A stretch of DNA of 40,428 nucleotides from a bacterium (GCA_021777495.1 JAJYDL010000004.1:1-40428), one strand, 5' to 3'; numbered from the stretch's first letter, positions 25,857-33,526 are shown. Numbers and translations are program-made. The notes: generated by a model not told the origin, from the sequence alone.

Positions 25857-27083
25857 TTATTGTTTAACGGCCGCAAGGACCTCTTCCATGCCGAGGATAC
25901 GCGATTCCTTTTCCGCGCGGCGTTTGAGCTCCACCTTTCCTTCGCCGACTTTCGGACTGACGACGAGCCGCCACGGGATCCCGATAAGATCGGCATCCGC
26001 GAACTTCTCGCCAGGAGTCGCTTCCCTATCGTCATAGAGTACGTTGACCCCCGCTTTTTGTAAAGCATCGTATACGGCATCCCCGTTCGCGCCATTCAGG
26101 GCGAGAAGATGGGCCGTAAACGGCGCGATTGCATCCGGCCAGATGATGCCTTTTTCATCGTGATAGATCTCCACGATCGTGCCCATAAGGCGCGAAATGC
26201 CTATGCCATAGGACCCCATGACCACATCCTTCTTTTCGCCCTTCTCGTCGGTAAAGGCAAGGCCGAACGCCTTCGAGTATTTCGCGCCGAGCGGGAAGAT
26301 GTTTCCCACTTCGATCGCCTTTATCTCCCGCATGGCTCCTCCGCATTTCGGGCACGCGCTTCCTTCGCGCAACCGGGATATCTCGTTGTTCTCCGCATAT
26401 TCGCACTTTCCGCAAACGTAGACCGTATCCTCGCCGACGGACGATTCCACCTGGAACTCGTGCGTATTGCTCACGGTGAAATCGCCGCCCGCGGCAAGCG
26501 TGTAATACGCCTTGAGGCCGCAGCGCGTGAAGACCTTCTTATACGCATCCGCAACGCGGTCATAATAGCGATAAAGATCTTCCTCGGACACGTGGAAGCT
26601 GTAGAGATCCTTCATGAGGAATTCCCGGCCGCGGAGCAGGCCCGACTTTGCGCGGGGCTCATGGCGGAATTTCGTCTGGATCTGATATGCGGCGAACGGA
26701 AGGTCCTTGTAGGAATTCACGTATCGGGCGGCGATCTCGGCAAGGATCTCCTCGTGCGTCCAGCTGATGTTGAATCCCGGCTCTTTGTCTCCGCCGGCAA
26801 TCACTTTGTAGACCACATCAACGCCCCATCGCCCCGTCGCCTGAAGATAGTGCTTGTCGTGGAGCGCGGACATGAGCATCTCCTGCCCGCCGATCGCATC
26901 CATTTCCTCGCGGGCAATCTGCGAAATGTTGCGTATCACCCTCCACCCGAGCGGAAGATAAGAATAGACTCCGGCGGAATTCTTATAGATGAACCCGCCG
27001 CGCGTAAGAAGCTGGGCATTCTGCGCGACTTCGTCCTTTGGCGCGGTCTTTTGCGTCTTCGTGAACAGCTGGGATTGGCGCAT
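25857..27083 (-). CDS. proS: Prolyl-tRNA synthetase, short form without editing domain
   Basis: Class II synthetase of 408 aa. N-terminal part: RGGFIYKNSAGVYSYLPLGWRV (motif 1). Motif 2: KFRHEPRAKSGLLRGREFLMKDLYSFH. Motif 3 near VVMGSYGIGISRLMGT. C-terminal anticodon-binding domain: VLYDDREATPGEKFADADLIGIPWRLVV. The ~180-residue INS editing domain of most bacterial ProRS is missing; instead there is a Cys4 segment CGKC … CPKCGG that may bind zinc. ATG 27083 is chosen because MRQSQLF is the usual start and TGCTATTAT ends 8 nt upstream. It leads the mre cluster. Confidence 0.93.
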   Translation of the reverse strand: MRQSQLFTKTQKTAPKDEVAQNAQLLTRGGFIYKNSAGVYSYLPLGWRVIRNISQIAREEMDAIGGQEMLMSALHDKHYLQATGRWGVDVVYKVIAGGDKEPGFNISWTHEEILAEIAARYVNSYKDLPFAAYQIQTKFRHEPRAKSGLLRGREFLMKDLYSFHVSEEDLYRYYDRVADAYKKVFTRCGLKAYYTLAAGGDFTVSNTHEFQVESSVGEDTVYVCGKCEYAENNEISRLREGSACPKCGGAMREIKAIEVGNIFPLGAKYSKAFGLAFTDEKGEKKDVVMGSYGIGISRLMGTIVEIYHDEKGIIWPDAIAPFTAHLLALNGANGDAVYDALQKAGVNVLYDDREATPGEKFADADLIGIPWRLVVSPKVGEGKVELKRRAEKESRILGMEEVLAAVKQ

Positions 27084-27091
27084 ATAGCGCC

Positions 27092-27100
27092 ATAATAGCA
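27092..27100 (-). promoter_or_regulatory. Extended -10 promoter of proS-mreB
   Basis: TGC TATTAT, 8 nt before ATG 27083. Confidence 0.55.
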
Positions 27101-27138
27101 TAAAATCAGGCGGAATCAAAAAGGGATCCGCAGAGCGA

Positions 27139-27408
27139 TCAATGCGGCGTTTCCCGGCTTCGGAACCAAAGGCTCAGGAAAAGGACGGTCCATGAACCGA
27201 TCACGCCAAGGCCGAAGCTCAGCAGGATGACGGGGTCGCGGAGATACACTCCGTATGCGAACCACGATGCGGTTCCGACAGCGAAGATGGCGAAAGAAGA
27301 TACGGAGATATCGCCCGCCGATCGCGTACGCCATATCTTCCACGCCTGGGGATAATATCCGAGCGACATGAGAATCCCCGTGATCGTGGCGAGCGCGGAA
27401 ACGATCAT
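27139..27408 (-). CDS. SemiSWEET/PQ-loop family transporter
   Basis: 89 aa, the length of one triple-helix bundle. Three membrane helices: ALATITGILMSLGYYPQ, FAIFAVGTASWFAYGVY and LSFGLGVIGSWTVLFLSLWF. The PQ motif is in GYYPQAWKIWRTRSAGDIS, typical for SemiSWEETs, which dimerise to carry sugars. The ATG overlaps the upstream HD-gene stop (ATGA). The ORF-track start at 27486 lies inside that gene; 27408 gives the family length. Confidence 0.82.
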   Translation of the reverse strand: MIVSALATITGILMSLGYYPQAWKIWRTRSAGDISVSSFAIFAVGTASWFAYGVYLRDPVILLSFGLGVIGSWTVLFLSLWFRSRETPH

Positions 27409-28031
27409 TTCTTTTTTTGCTGTTTCTTCTTCTTGATGAACTTCGGATCGCGGGACACGAACCACTTGTCGTCCGAATCGAACCACCAGGAATCCGAATG
27501 CGTCGCAAGGAGATACTTCCCCACCGCCCGGCCCTGGGGCGTCTTCAGGCGCTTAAAGGCGCTCTTCTGCCACGCCTTCGCCTTGGCGTTGCCCTTCAGT
27601 TCCTCTTCTCGCAGGGTCGCAAGCCACTCAAGCTGATCCGCATCCTTCACAAGCCGGGCCTCGAGCGTCTCCTTCGCCTGCTCTTCCGCGTAAAATGCGG
27701 CCATTTCCTTTCCGAACGGAACCTCGGCGGCAATATCCTTGAATGCTTCGGACTCCGCAAGTCGACCGTACCGCTGATGGACATAATTCAGATCGGAAGT
27801 CCTTCCTTCCGCAAAATCATGGAAAATGCTCATCAGGATCACCCGCGAGCGATCGGCGGTTGGTGTGAGATGGCAAAGGGCGTACGCAATATACGTGGTA
27901 CGCAGGAGGTGTTCGGCAACCGACTGTTTGCCCGTGCCGAGAAACCAGAATCCCGAACGCGGGGTATTCGCGAGGATCCCCGCCTCATAGATGAAACGGG
28001 CGATCGATTGGAGCTCATCCTCCTTATTCAT
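27405..28031 (-). CDS. HD-domain phosphohydrolase (YfbR-like)
   Basis: 208 aa with metal-binding H…HD…D: SVAEHLLRT, IFHDFAEGRTSD and VKDADQLEW. This set is typical of YfbR-like dNMP 5'-nucleotidases and related hydrolases. The C-terminus is a basic tail (KKKKQQKKK) that may bind nucleic acid. TGATATCAT ends 6 nt before the ATG. The SemiSWEET gene is coupled by ATGA. Substrate is not determined by sequence. Confidence 0.82.
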   Translation of the reverse strand: MNKEDELQSIARFIYEAGILANTPRSGFWFLGTGKQSVAEHLLRTTYIAYALCHLTPTADRSRVILMSIFHDFAEGRTSDLNYVHQRYGRLAESEAFKDIAAEVPFGKEMAAFYAEEQAKETLEARLVKDADQLEWLATLREEELKGNAKAKAWQKSAFKRLKTPQGRAVGKYLLATHSDSWWFDSDDKWFVSRDPKFIKKKKQQKKK

Positions 28032-28037
28032 AGACTG

Positions 28038-28046
28038 ATGATATCA
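28038..28046 (-). promoter_or_regulatory. Extended -10 promoter of the HD gene
   Basis: TGA TATCAT, 6 nt before ATG 28031; overlaps the mnmA stop codon. Confidence 0.55.
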
Positions 28047-29156
28047 CACTGCGGATGGCGCGGCGATCACGCCGCCGCCCAGCATCTCGCCTTTCGGCCC
28101 GTAAAACACCGCCGATTGGCCTTCCGCCACGAATTTCTGGGGGGATGCAAAGGAAAGGACATGGCCTCCTTCGGCCGATTTTACGAGCATCGCCGGCGCA
28201 AGAGGCTGACGGTAGCGCACCCGCGCCATGACGGGTCCTTCGTATTCCACGCCGCGGATGAAACTCGTCTGCACAAGCCGAACCTCCGTACGGAAGAGCG
28301 CGGGATCGTCGCTCCCCTCCGCAACGACGATCGTATTCGCGAGAATATCCTTCGCGGCCACGTAAAGCGGTCTGCGTGCCGCCGGCGATCCCGTCGCCCC
28401 TGTTTTGGGAAACGCAAAATCGGCATCAAGGTGGCGCTGGCCTATCGTATAGAAATGGGCGCCCTTGTGCTCTCCGATCTTCTCCCCGCGGGTCGTGAGG
28501 ATCGCACCGCGCCGTTCGGGAATATACTCTTTCAAAAAATCGCCGATGGAAACCTGGCCGAGAAAGCAGATCCCCTGCGAATCCTTTTTTTCTGCCGTAG
28601 GCAGGCCGGCGCGGCGCGCGATCTCCCGCACCTCCGGCTTCCGATAATCCCCTATCGGAAAAAGACTGTGCGCAAGCTGGTCCTGGGTGAGGGTCCAGAG
28701 AAAATAGGATTGGTCTTTGTTCGAATCTTCGGCGGAGAAGAGCGCGAAGCGCGCCTTCAATCCCGCACCGGTCTTCCGCATGATGACATAATGGCCGGTC
28801 GCGACGTGATCCGCCCCCATCGCAAGCGCCTTTTCAAGAAAAATGCCGAACTTGATCTCCCGGTTGCACATCACATCGGGATTCGGGGTGATCCCCGCGC
28901 GATAGCCGTCGATCATATAATGCACGACGCGCTGTTTGTATTCCTCCTCGAAATCCCACACGTAAAAAGGTATGCCGATCCGTTCGGCGACGCGACGCGC
29001 ATCCTCCGCGTCGCGCTCCGCGCATCCGTCGATGTTGTAGCTGCGCATAAAGACGCCCACCACGCGGTGGCCTCGCCTTTTGAGAAGCAGGGCGGCGACG
29101 GAGCTGTCGACCCCGCCCGACATTCCCACGAAAACTGTTTTTCTGCGTTCGGCCAT
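28044..29156 (-). CDS. mnmA: tRNA-specific 2-thiouridylase MnmA
   Basis: 370 aa. Puts sulfur on U34 of Glu, Gln and Lys tRNAs. PP-loop SGGVDSS at 13-19; first catalytic Cys at 97 in PDVMCNREIKFG; second Cys in SQGICFLG. Further family motifs: ATGHYV, NKDQSYFLW, FYTIGQR. The C-terminal beta-barrel region is complete. Lies downstream of efp, separated by a terminator, and directly upstream of the HD gene. Confidence 0.95.
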   Translation of the reverse strand: MAERRKTVFVGMSGGVDSSVAALLLKRRGHRVVGVFMRSYNIDGCAERDAEDARRVAERIGIPFYVWDFEEEYKQRVVHYMIDGYRAGITPNPDVMCNREIKFGIFLEKALAMGADHVATGHYVIMRKTGAGLKARFALFSAEDSNKDQSYFLWTLTQDQLAHSLFPIGDYRKPEVREIARRAGLPTAEKKDSQGICFLGQVSIGDFLKEYIPERRGAILTTRGEKIGEHKGAHFYTIGQRHLDADFAFPKTGATGSPAARRPLYVAAKDILANTIVVAEGSDDPALFRTEVRLVQTSFIRGVEYEGPVMARVRYRQPLAPAMLVKSAEGGHVLSFASPQKFVAEGQSAVFYGPKGEMLGGGVIAAPSAV

Positions 29157-29174
29157 GGAAAGGATGGTTATGCG

Positions 29175-29210
29175 AAAACACGGGGCTCCGCTTCACGCGG
29201 ACGCCCCGTG
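29175..29210 (-). terminator. Terminator of efp
   Basis: CACGGGGCgtCCGCG…CGGaGCCCCGTG stem on the minus strand followed by TTTTCG. Confidence 0.75.
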
Positions 29211-29227
29211 CACGCGCGAAGCGGCCG

Positions 29228-29791
29228 TTACACGCGTTCGACGTATTCTCCCGTCTGGGTATTGATGCGGATAAGATCGCCTTCGTTCACGAAGAGCGGC
29301 ACATTGATCTTGGCGCCCCCTTCGATGGTGACCTGCTTGTTCCCGCCCTGAGCCGTATTGCCCTTGATCGCCGGCGGCGCTTCGGTGACCTTGAATTCCA
29401 TCTTGACGGGGATCTCCACCTGGATCACTTTGCCCTGGAACACGATCGTCGTCACTTTGATGTTCGGCTTGAGGAAACGTCCCTGTGCTCCCATCACCTC
29501 GCCGTCAAGCGAAAAACGGTTTTTGGGATTGCCCTCTTCGTGGAACCAATACTCGCCCTTGGATTCATAAATGAAGACCGCGGTTTTGCGCTCCACCTCC
29601 GCTTCTTCGAACGAATCGCTCGCCTGGAAGTTGCGGTCGAGAAGCTTGCCCGTGATGAGGTTGCGGATACGCGTCTGCACTACGGCTTTGCGCTGCTGCA
29701 TGCGAAGGAAGTGCATGTCGACCACTTCGTACGGAGCACCATCCATGATGAAGAGAACCCCTTTTGTGAGATCGGTGTATGAGAGTGCCAT
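29228..29791 (-). CDS. efp: Elongation factor P with non-canonical tip loop
   Basis: 187 aa, three beta-barrel domains. KOW-like N-terminus SYTDLTKGVLFIMDGAPYEVV; C-terminal signature GGAKINVPLFVNEGDLIRINTQTGEYVERV. It relieves ribosome stalling at proline runs. The domain-1 loop that carries the modified residue (PGKG in E. coli, Lys34) reads RMQQRKAVV here, so neither the Pro-Gly-Lys nor the Arg-type loop is present at that place. Start ATG 29791 matches the family; the track start adds 13 residues in an unlikely leader. TATCAT lies 10 nt upstream. Confidence 0.93.
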   Translation of the reverse strand: MALSYTDLTKGVLFIMDGAPYEVVDMHFLRMQQRKAVVQTRIRNLITGKLLDRNFQASDSFEEAEVERKTAVFIYESKGEYWFHEEGNPKNRFSLDGEVMGAQGRFLKPNIKVTTIVFQGKVIQVEIPVKMEFKVTEAPPAIKGNTAQGGNKQVTIEGGAKINVPLFVNEGDLIRINTQTGEYVERV

Positions 29792-29835
29792 AACGGTAGT
29801 AATGATAATTGCGAGAAATCTCTTTTGCAAGCACC

Positions 29836-29860
29836 ATAAAAAGCCTCCTCGGCCTTTTAT
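29836..29860 (-). terminator. Weak terminator after khpA
   Basis: AAAAGGCC-gagga-GGCTTTTT on the minus strand with an A/T-rich stem, 36 nt after the khpA stop. Confidence 0.55.
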
Positions 29861-29896
29861 GCGGGCCGCAGTACGACCCTTCCGTTTGCCGAAGAG

Positions 29897-30205
29897 CTAA
29901 TAATCGAGCGGCTTGTCGGGACCGTCGGCTCTGGGCTGGCGCATGCCTCCCTCGGGCTCCTCGATCTTAAGGTTCACGCGGGCGTTGTTCTTTACGCCCA
30001 CGATCTTGAGAAGCGAGCGGATGGACTTTGCGGTCGCGCCCTGGCGGCCGACCACCTGACCCATATCCATAGGATTCACGCGAAGAGTGAGCAGCACGCC
30101 CATTTCATCGACCTTTCGGTCGACCTTCACGTCCTCAGGATGGTCCACGAGGGACTTGATGAGATATTCCAGAAATTCTTGGTCTGCGGGAATCGCGTTC
30201 GTCAT
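29897..30205 (-). CDS. khpA: KH-domain RNA-binding protein KhpA
   Basis: 102 aa single-KH protein. The KH signature is VGRQGATAKSIRSLL, with preceding VNPMDMGQV. The start FLEYLIKSLVDHPEDVKV is typical of KhpA (YlqC), usually encoded after rpsP. It binds RNA, often with KhpB. Lies 89 nt after rpsP; GACAAT ends 7 nt before the ATG as a possible own promoter. C-terminal ~20 residues look disordered. Confidence 0.9.
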   Translation of the reverse strand: MTNAIPADQEFLEYLIKSLVDHPEDVKVDRKVDEMGVLLTLRVNPMDMGQVVGRQGATAKSIRSLLKIVGVKNNARVNLKIEEPEGGMRQPRADGPDKPLDY

Positions 30206-30294
30206 TGCGGTTATTGTCGGGATACTGAAAATGCTCTCGACCTTTCGCTGCGGTCCTTCCTTTCCTTATTCTAAACGAAAATGTCCTCCTGAAA

Positions 30295-30618
30295 CTAGGC
30301 CGCCGCTTCGGCGGACGCCGAAGCTTCCGCTTTTTCCGCCTGCTTCTGTACCGGTTTCGGCATCTTCACCGCCTTCTTTGCGGAAGAAACCACGCCTTCC
30401 TTCACGAGAAGGTTATGCGCGGTGACCGTGGGCTGTGCACCGGTCTTCAACCAATACTCAGTGCGGTCCTTTTTAATCGTCGCTTTCTTCGTGAAAGAAT
30501 TGTAGGAACCGAGATCTTCCACGGGAGGAGCTGCCATTTTCGAACGGCTCTCCGCCACCACGAGGCGATAGCTCGGCTGATGCTTCTTTCCGATGCGCTG
30601 TAATTTGATGGCCAACAT
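30295..30618 (-). CDS. rpsP: 30S ribosomal protein bS16
   Basis: 107 aa. N-terminal LAIKLQRIGKKHQPSYRLVVAESR is diagnostic. The conserved domain ends near residue 75 and a Lys/Ala/Glu-rich tail follows. The track start (30627) overlaps the -10 box; TATAAT ends exactly 7 nt before ATG 30618, which is also the family start. Operon rpsP-khpA. Confidence 0.95.
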   Translation of the reverse strand: MLAIKLQRIGKKHQPSYRLVVAESRSKMAAPPVEDLGSYNSFTKKATIKKDRTEYWLKTGAQPTVTAHNLLVKEGVVSSAKKAVKMPKPVQKQAEKAEASASAEAAA

Positions 30619-30625
30619 GAGGGTC

Positions 30626-30655
30626 ATTATATACCGAAAAGGACGGGACGGTCAA
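30626..30655 (-). promoter_or_regulatory. Sigma70-type promoter of rpsP
   Basis: TTGACC, 18-nt spacer, TATAAT; 7 nt to the ATG. Best complete promoter with a leaderless layout in the window. Confidence 0.75.
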
Positions 30656-30680
30656 GATGAGCCGCGGGGTCCCCGGCCTA

Positions 30681-30713
30681 AAAGCTAAAACGCTCCGCAA
30701 ATGCGGGGCGTTT
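30681..30713 (-). terminator. Terminator of the structured RNA
   Basis: AAACGC-c-CCGCA-tt-TGCGG-a-GCGTTT on the minus strand, followed by TTAGCTTTTAGG. Confidence 0.8.
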
Positions 30714-30859
30714 CGCCAAAGCCCAATGGGCGTTTTGTAGGTCCAACCGAAGATCTCTGGCGTAAAGCCAGGTGGGTGGACTCAGCCTGCAATCCACGGA
30801 CAGCAGGTGCTCTCGTCCTCCCTTTTAGTAATGTTTGATCCGAGATCTAAGGCCAGACC
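30682..30859 (-). ncRNA. Structured non-coding RNA, 6S RNA-like architecture (tentative)
   Basis: No ORF fits the gap between rpsP and the PEGA gene. A minus-strand RNA is framed by TATAAT (start near 30859) and a strong terminator. Its ends pair as GGUCUGGCC/GGUUGGACC (9 bp with G-U), then a 2x2 loop, then AGAUCUC/GAGAUCU. Inside, an A-rich strand (GAUCAAACAUUACUAAAA) faces a small hairpin CUGGC-UUUAC-GCCAG. An apical arm GGG-A-GGAC…GUCC-A-CCC carries CCUGC/GCAGG. A closing stem, an open bubble with a small 3'-side hairpin and an apical stem is the plan of 6S RNA, which mimics an open promoter to hold RNA polymerase. Identity is unproven; the core is ~120 nt, short for 6S. Confidence 0.6.
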
Positions 30860-30865
30860 CATCTT

Positions 30866-30871
30866 ATTATA
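30866..30871 (-). promoter_or_regulatory. -10 box of the structured RNA
   Basis: Consensus TATAAT preceded by TTTTG, 6 nt before the first base of the closing stem. No convincing -35. Confidence 0.55.
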
Positions 30872-30985
30872 CAAAAGGAGTATCCGGTTTGCTACATCGA
30901 ACATCGCGGATGGGCGTAAAACCGCACACCCGCCCGAGATACGGACCTGGATTATTTGAAAAATCAAACCTACAATGGATATGAT

Positions 30986-32344
30986 ATGACGATCCGTTCG
31001 CGAAGAATCCTTTTTTACGGGCTATTCGCCCTTTTTTTGGTGATGGGCACCGGAATTGCGTTCTACGCCCAAGGATGGCGATTCGATTTCATGACGTTCA
31101 AAACGGAAAAAGTGGGCGCCATTTATGTGGAATCCCATCCGGAAAATGCCGAAATAACCCTTAACGGGAAACCGATCCAAAATGCAAGCGGGTTTCTGAG
31201 CCACGGCACGCTCATTTCGAACCTTTTCCCCAAAAATTACATCCTTTCCCTTAAAGCTCCCGGATACGACGCCTGGTCCGAAAACGCCAGGGTAGCCCCC
31301 ACGCTCGTCACGGAAATGAAATATGCCGTACTTGTCCCTTCGAACGCGTCGAGCGTCTCCCCCATCGCCAATGTGACCGATTTCTTCGAGGCGGGAGGGA
31401 ACGTGGTGACGGAAGCATCGGACGGAACGATCGCCCGGGCAACGACGACCATCGTACGCGGTACGATCGTAAGTCATGGAAGCGACTTCGCGACCATCGT
31501 CACGCAGTCGGCCAAAGGGGGTTATTCGGCGTACGACCTCCTGAACGGAACGAGTACGAATCTTTCGGCCCTCCTCGCGTCCGCCGGAGCGACAAGGAGC
31601 GCCATTTCCGCCGTAATCGCGAACCCTTACGACGATGCGAGCATCTTCGCGGAAACCCCGAGGAAGTTCTATGCGATCGATCTCGCCGGAGGAGGAGCAC
31701 GCAATACCGTCACGGCCTTTGCGACGGCACCCGTCGGGGAATCCCTCGAAACGCCTCTTGCGATATCGTCGTCATGGCTCGCATGGGCGCAGTACCATGT
31801 CGCATCCGACACGTCCCAGATCGTGGTCTACGATCCTTTTTCGGGCGATACGATCGACTCGTCGCTCTCCATTCCGGGAACGGTGGCATCGCTCAAGTGG
31901 GTACGGGGCACGCTTCTCGGGATCCTCGGCGCGGACGGGAGCCTTTATCGGTACGACATCCCCTCCGAGACGCTCACCAAAATGGCGGATGACGTAAAAT
32001 CGTTCTTCCCCACGGACGACGGATCGACCGTGGCGGCCCTTGAGGGGCGGAGTGTCGAGATATTCTCGCTCACCCTTCCCGCGGACCAAGGCGGATACTA
32101 CCGTTTCAATCTCCCCGATATGGGCTCGGTACGCTCACTTGCCTGGTACCGCGACAACAGCCATCTTTTCGTCGCGTATCCCACCCACGTCAACTTCCTC
32201 GATCTTGCGGATCTTTCGCTGCGGAACCTCACGGAAATATCCGCGCTCGCTCCGGAAACGGATCCGTTCTACGACGCATCGCAAAACTCCCTCTATCTCA
32301 TCGATCAGGGCTGGAAGCTCATACGGTTCGATTTTCCGAGCTGA
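30986..32344 (+). CDS. PEGA-domain membrane-anchored protein with C-terminal beta-propeller-like repeats
   Basis: 452 aa. Membrane anchor at ~8-29 (ILFYGLFALFLVMGTGIAFYA), PEGA domain at ~40-115 (GAIYVESHPENAEITLNGKP … YILSLKAPGYDAW), then about 320 residues of repeated beta-strand blades (DLAGGG, VVYDPFSGDTID, SLAWYRDNSHLFVAYP) like a propeller. Likely an envelope protein facing outside, perhaps binding glycan or protein. TACAAT lies 9 nt before the ATG. The alternative TTG 30956 would precede the -10. Confidence 0.78.
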   Translation: MTIRSRRILFYGLFALFLVMGTGIAFYAQGWRFDFMTFKTEKVGAIYVESHPENAEITLNGKPIQNASGFLSHGTLISNLFPKNYILSLKAPGYDAWSENARVAPTLVTEMKYAVLVPSNASSVSPIANVTDFFEAGGNVVTEASDGTIARATTTIVRGTIVSHGSDFATIVTQSAKGGYSAYDLLNGTSTNLSALLASAGATRSAISAVIANPYDDASIFAETPRKFYAIDLAGGGARNTVTAFATAPVGESLETPLAISSSWLAWAQYHVASDTSQIVVYDPFSGDTIDSSLSIPGTVASLKWVRGTLLGILGADGSLYRYDIPSETLTKMADDVKSFFPTDDGSTVAALEGRSVEIFSLTLPADQGGYYRFNLPDMGSVRSLAWYRDNSHLFVAYPTHVNFLDLADLSLRNLTEISALAPETDPFYDASQNSLYLIDQGWKLIRFDFPS

Positions 32345-32351
32345 CGCGCGC

Positions 32352-32909
32352 TCAGCGCACGTTCATGATGCGCTCACCCACAAGCATATACGTGGAGGTC
32401 GCGCGAGCGCGCCCGTCCGTCTTCATGTTGATCGTAAGCACCCCGTCCGCGATTTCGTGAAAATAAACGGTGGTGGAAGCACCGAGGGGAAGATCGGCGA
32501 TATTGAACATGACGCCTCCCTGGTTGAGGAACATCGCAAGATCCGCTCTCGCGGATGTCCCGTTCCCCACCTCTACGATGGCGGCCGCATCATCGAAGCC
32601 GTCGCCATTGAGGTCCCCGAAAGAAATGGTCGGCTGATCGAGGACGACGCCATCGCCCTGAGGCGCATAGGACCCGTTTTCCGTGCGATATGCCGACTGC
32701 ATAAGATCGCCGACATTCGGCCAAATGCCGTTGTTCTGCGGGACCGCAAACCCGATCTTCGCTTCGGCCTGTGCGACAACCTGGACCGCTCTTCCCGCAA
32801 CCGCCACTGCCTGCACGGCGGCAGGACGCGGGATCGAAGGATTGTTCTGTACGCCCGCAAGAAGCGATGCGGCCATCTGAAGAAGCAATGCGACGGAGGA
32901 GGTGTTCAT
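32352..32909 (-). CDS. Secreted or anchored protein with Ca-binding-like (FG-GAP/dockerin-like) motif
   Basis: 185 aa. Hydrophobic N-terminus (SSVALLLQMAASLLAG) may be a signal or anchor, followed by an Ala/Val-rich helix. The central GDLNGDGFDDAAAIVEVG matches the Asp-rich calcium loop of FG-GAP/VCBS or dockerin repeats. A beta-rich C-terminus follows. Function unknown. ATG 32909 follows TACAAT by 7 nt. Confidence 0.7.
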   Translation of the reverse strand: MNTSSVALLLQMAASLLAGVQNNPSIPRPAAVQAVAVAGRAVQVVAQAEAKIGFAVPQNNGIWPNVGDLMQSAYRTENGSYAPQGDGVVLDQPTISFGDLNGDGFDDAAAIVEVGNGTSARADLAMFLNQGGVMFNIADLPLGASTTVYFHEIADGVLTINMKTDGRARATSTYMLVGERIMNVR

Positions 32910-32916
32910 GAAAAGT

Positions 32917-32922
32917 ATTGTA
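32917..32922 (-). promoter_or_regulatory. -10 box of the 185-aa gene
   Basis: TACAAT, 7 nt before ATG 32909. Confidence 0.5.
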
Positions 32923-32935
32923 TACGGCGCGGGCG

Positions 32936-33505
32936 TCACGAGGCAATACCCCGCCTGCGCCGCGGCTCATATGCGTCGCCCTCTCCTTCGCCGCCCACGG
33001 CGTGTCTCCGCGCCCTGAGAAGCAGTTCCTTTTGGACCAATCGGGCCCTTTGCGCCGCAACGGCGGGGAGGACGATCTTGGTGTGCGGAGTATCGTATTG
33101 TCCGCCCGCAAGGAAGATGACGATGCTGCTCACCCCGGTCATGCGGTCGGTCATGCTGCGCTCGATGTTTACGTTCTGGATCTGATGATAGAGCGTCGCG
33201 GTCTCGGTACGGGTGATGTAGCCCCGCGTCACCACAAACGCATTTCTCAGGAACGAATAGGTGTACGCGCGGTATTCCATGTACGTCCGTAGCAGAATGA
33301 AAAGGAGATAGGCTATACTTATAAGAAGGAGCACCTGCGCGGCGTAGTTTCCCCAGAGCGCCGAAAGTCCGGAAAGCCATTGCTCCGAAGCGAACCATGC
33401 GGCCGCCGTAACGAGGAACAGGAATACGGCGAACTTGATCCGCCGCGAAAGGAAGAGTACGAACGCGCGATGCCCGAGCCGGTGTATCCGACGACTCTCA
33501 CTCAT
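32936..33505 (-). CDS. Bacterial PH-domain (YdbS/DUF304-like) membrane protein
   Basis: 189 aa. Two membrane helices (FAVFLFLVTAAAWFA and AAQVLLLISIAYLLFILL) precede a bPH2 domain: YSFLRNAFVVTRGYITRTETATLYHQIQNVNIERS, where the Q-x-x-V-x-x-x-R pattern is typical. The C-terminus is Arg-rich. Role unknown; such proteins sit at the cytoplasmic face. TGTTATAAT ends 6 nt before the ATG and overlaps the divergent doxX -10. Confidence 0.78.
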   Translation of the reverse strand: MSESRRIHRLGHRAFVLFLSRRIKFAVFLFLVTAAAWFASEQWLSGLSALWGNYAAQVLLLISIAYLLFILLRTYMEYRAYTYSFLRNAFVVTRGYITRTETATLYHQIQNVNIERSMTDRMTGVSSIVIFLAGGQYDTPHTKIVLPAVAAQRARLVQKELLLRARRHAVGGEGEGDAYEPRRRRGIAS

Positions 33506-33511
33506 GAATCA

Positions 33512-33520
33512 ATTATAACA
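33512..33520. promoter_or_regulatory. Shared divergent -10 element of the PH-domain gene and doxX
   Basis: Minus strand TGT TATAAT (33520-33512), 6 nt before ATG 33505. Plus strand TATAAC (33514-33519), 7 nt before ATG 33527. The two hexamers share four bases, and the starts are only 21 nt apart. Confidence 0.6.
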
Positions 33521-33526
33521 GATACC

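Noticed and set aside
30618-30627. Upstream ATG (30627) as rpsP start
   Set aside because: It overlaps the TATAAT box, and bS16 proteins start with M-(L/V)-x-I-(K/R)-L.
30682-30859. tmRNA or SRP RNA for the structured RNA
   Set aside because: No tRNA-like acceptor/T-arm or tag ORF ending in AA-stop, and no GGAAGCAG-type SRP domain IV loop.
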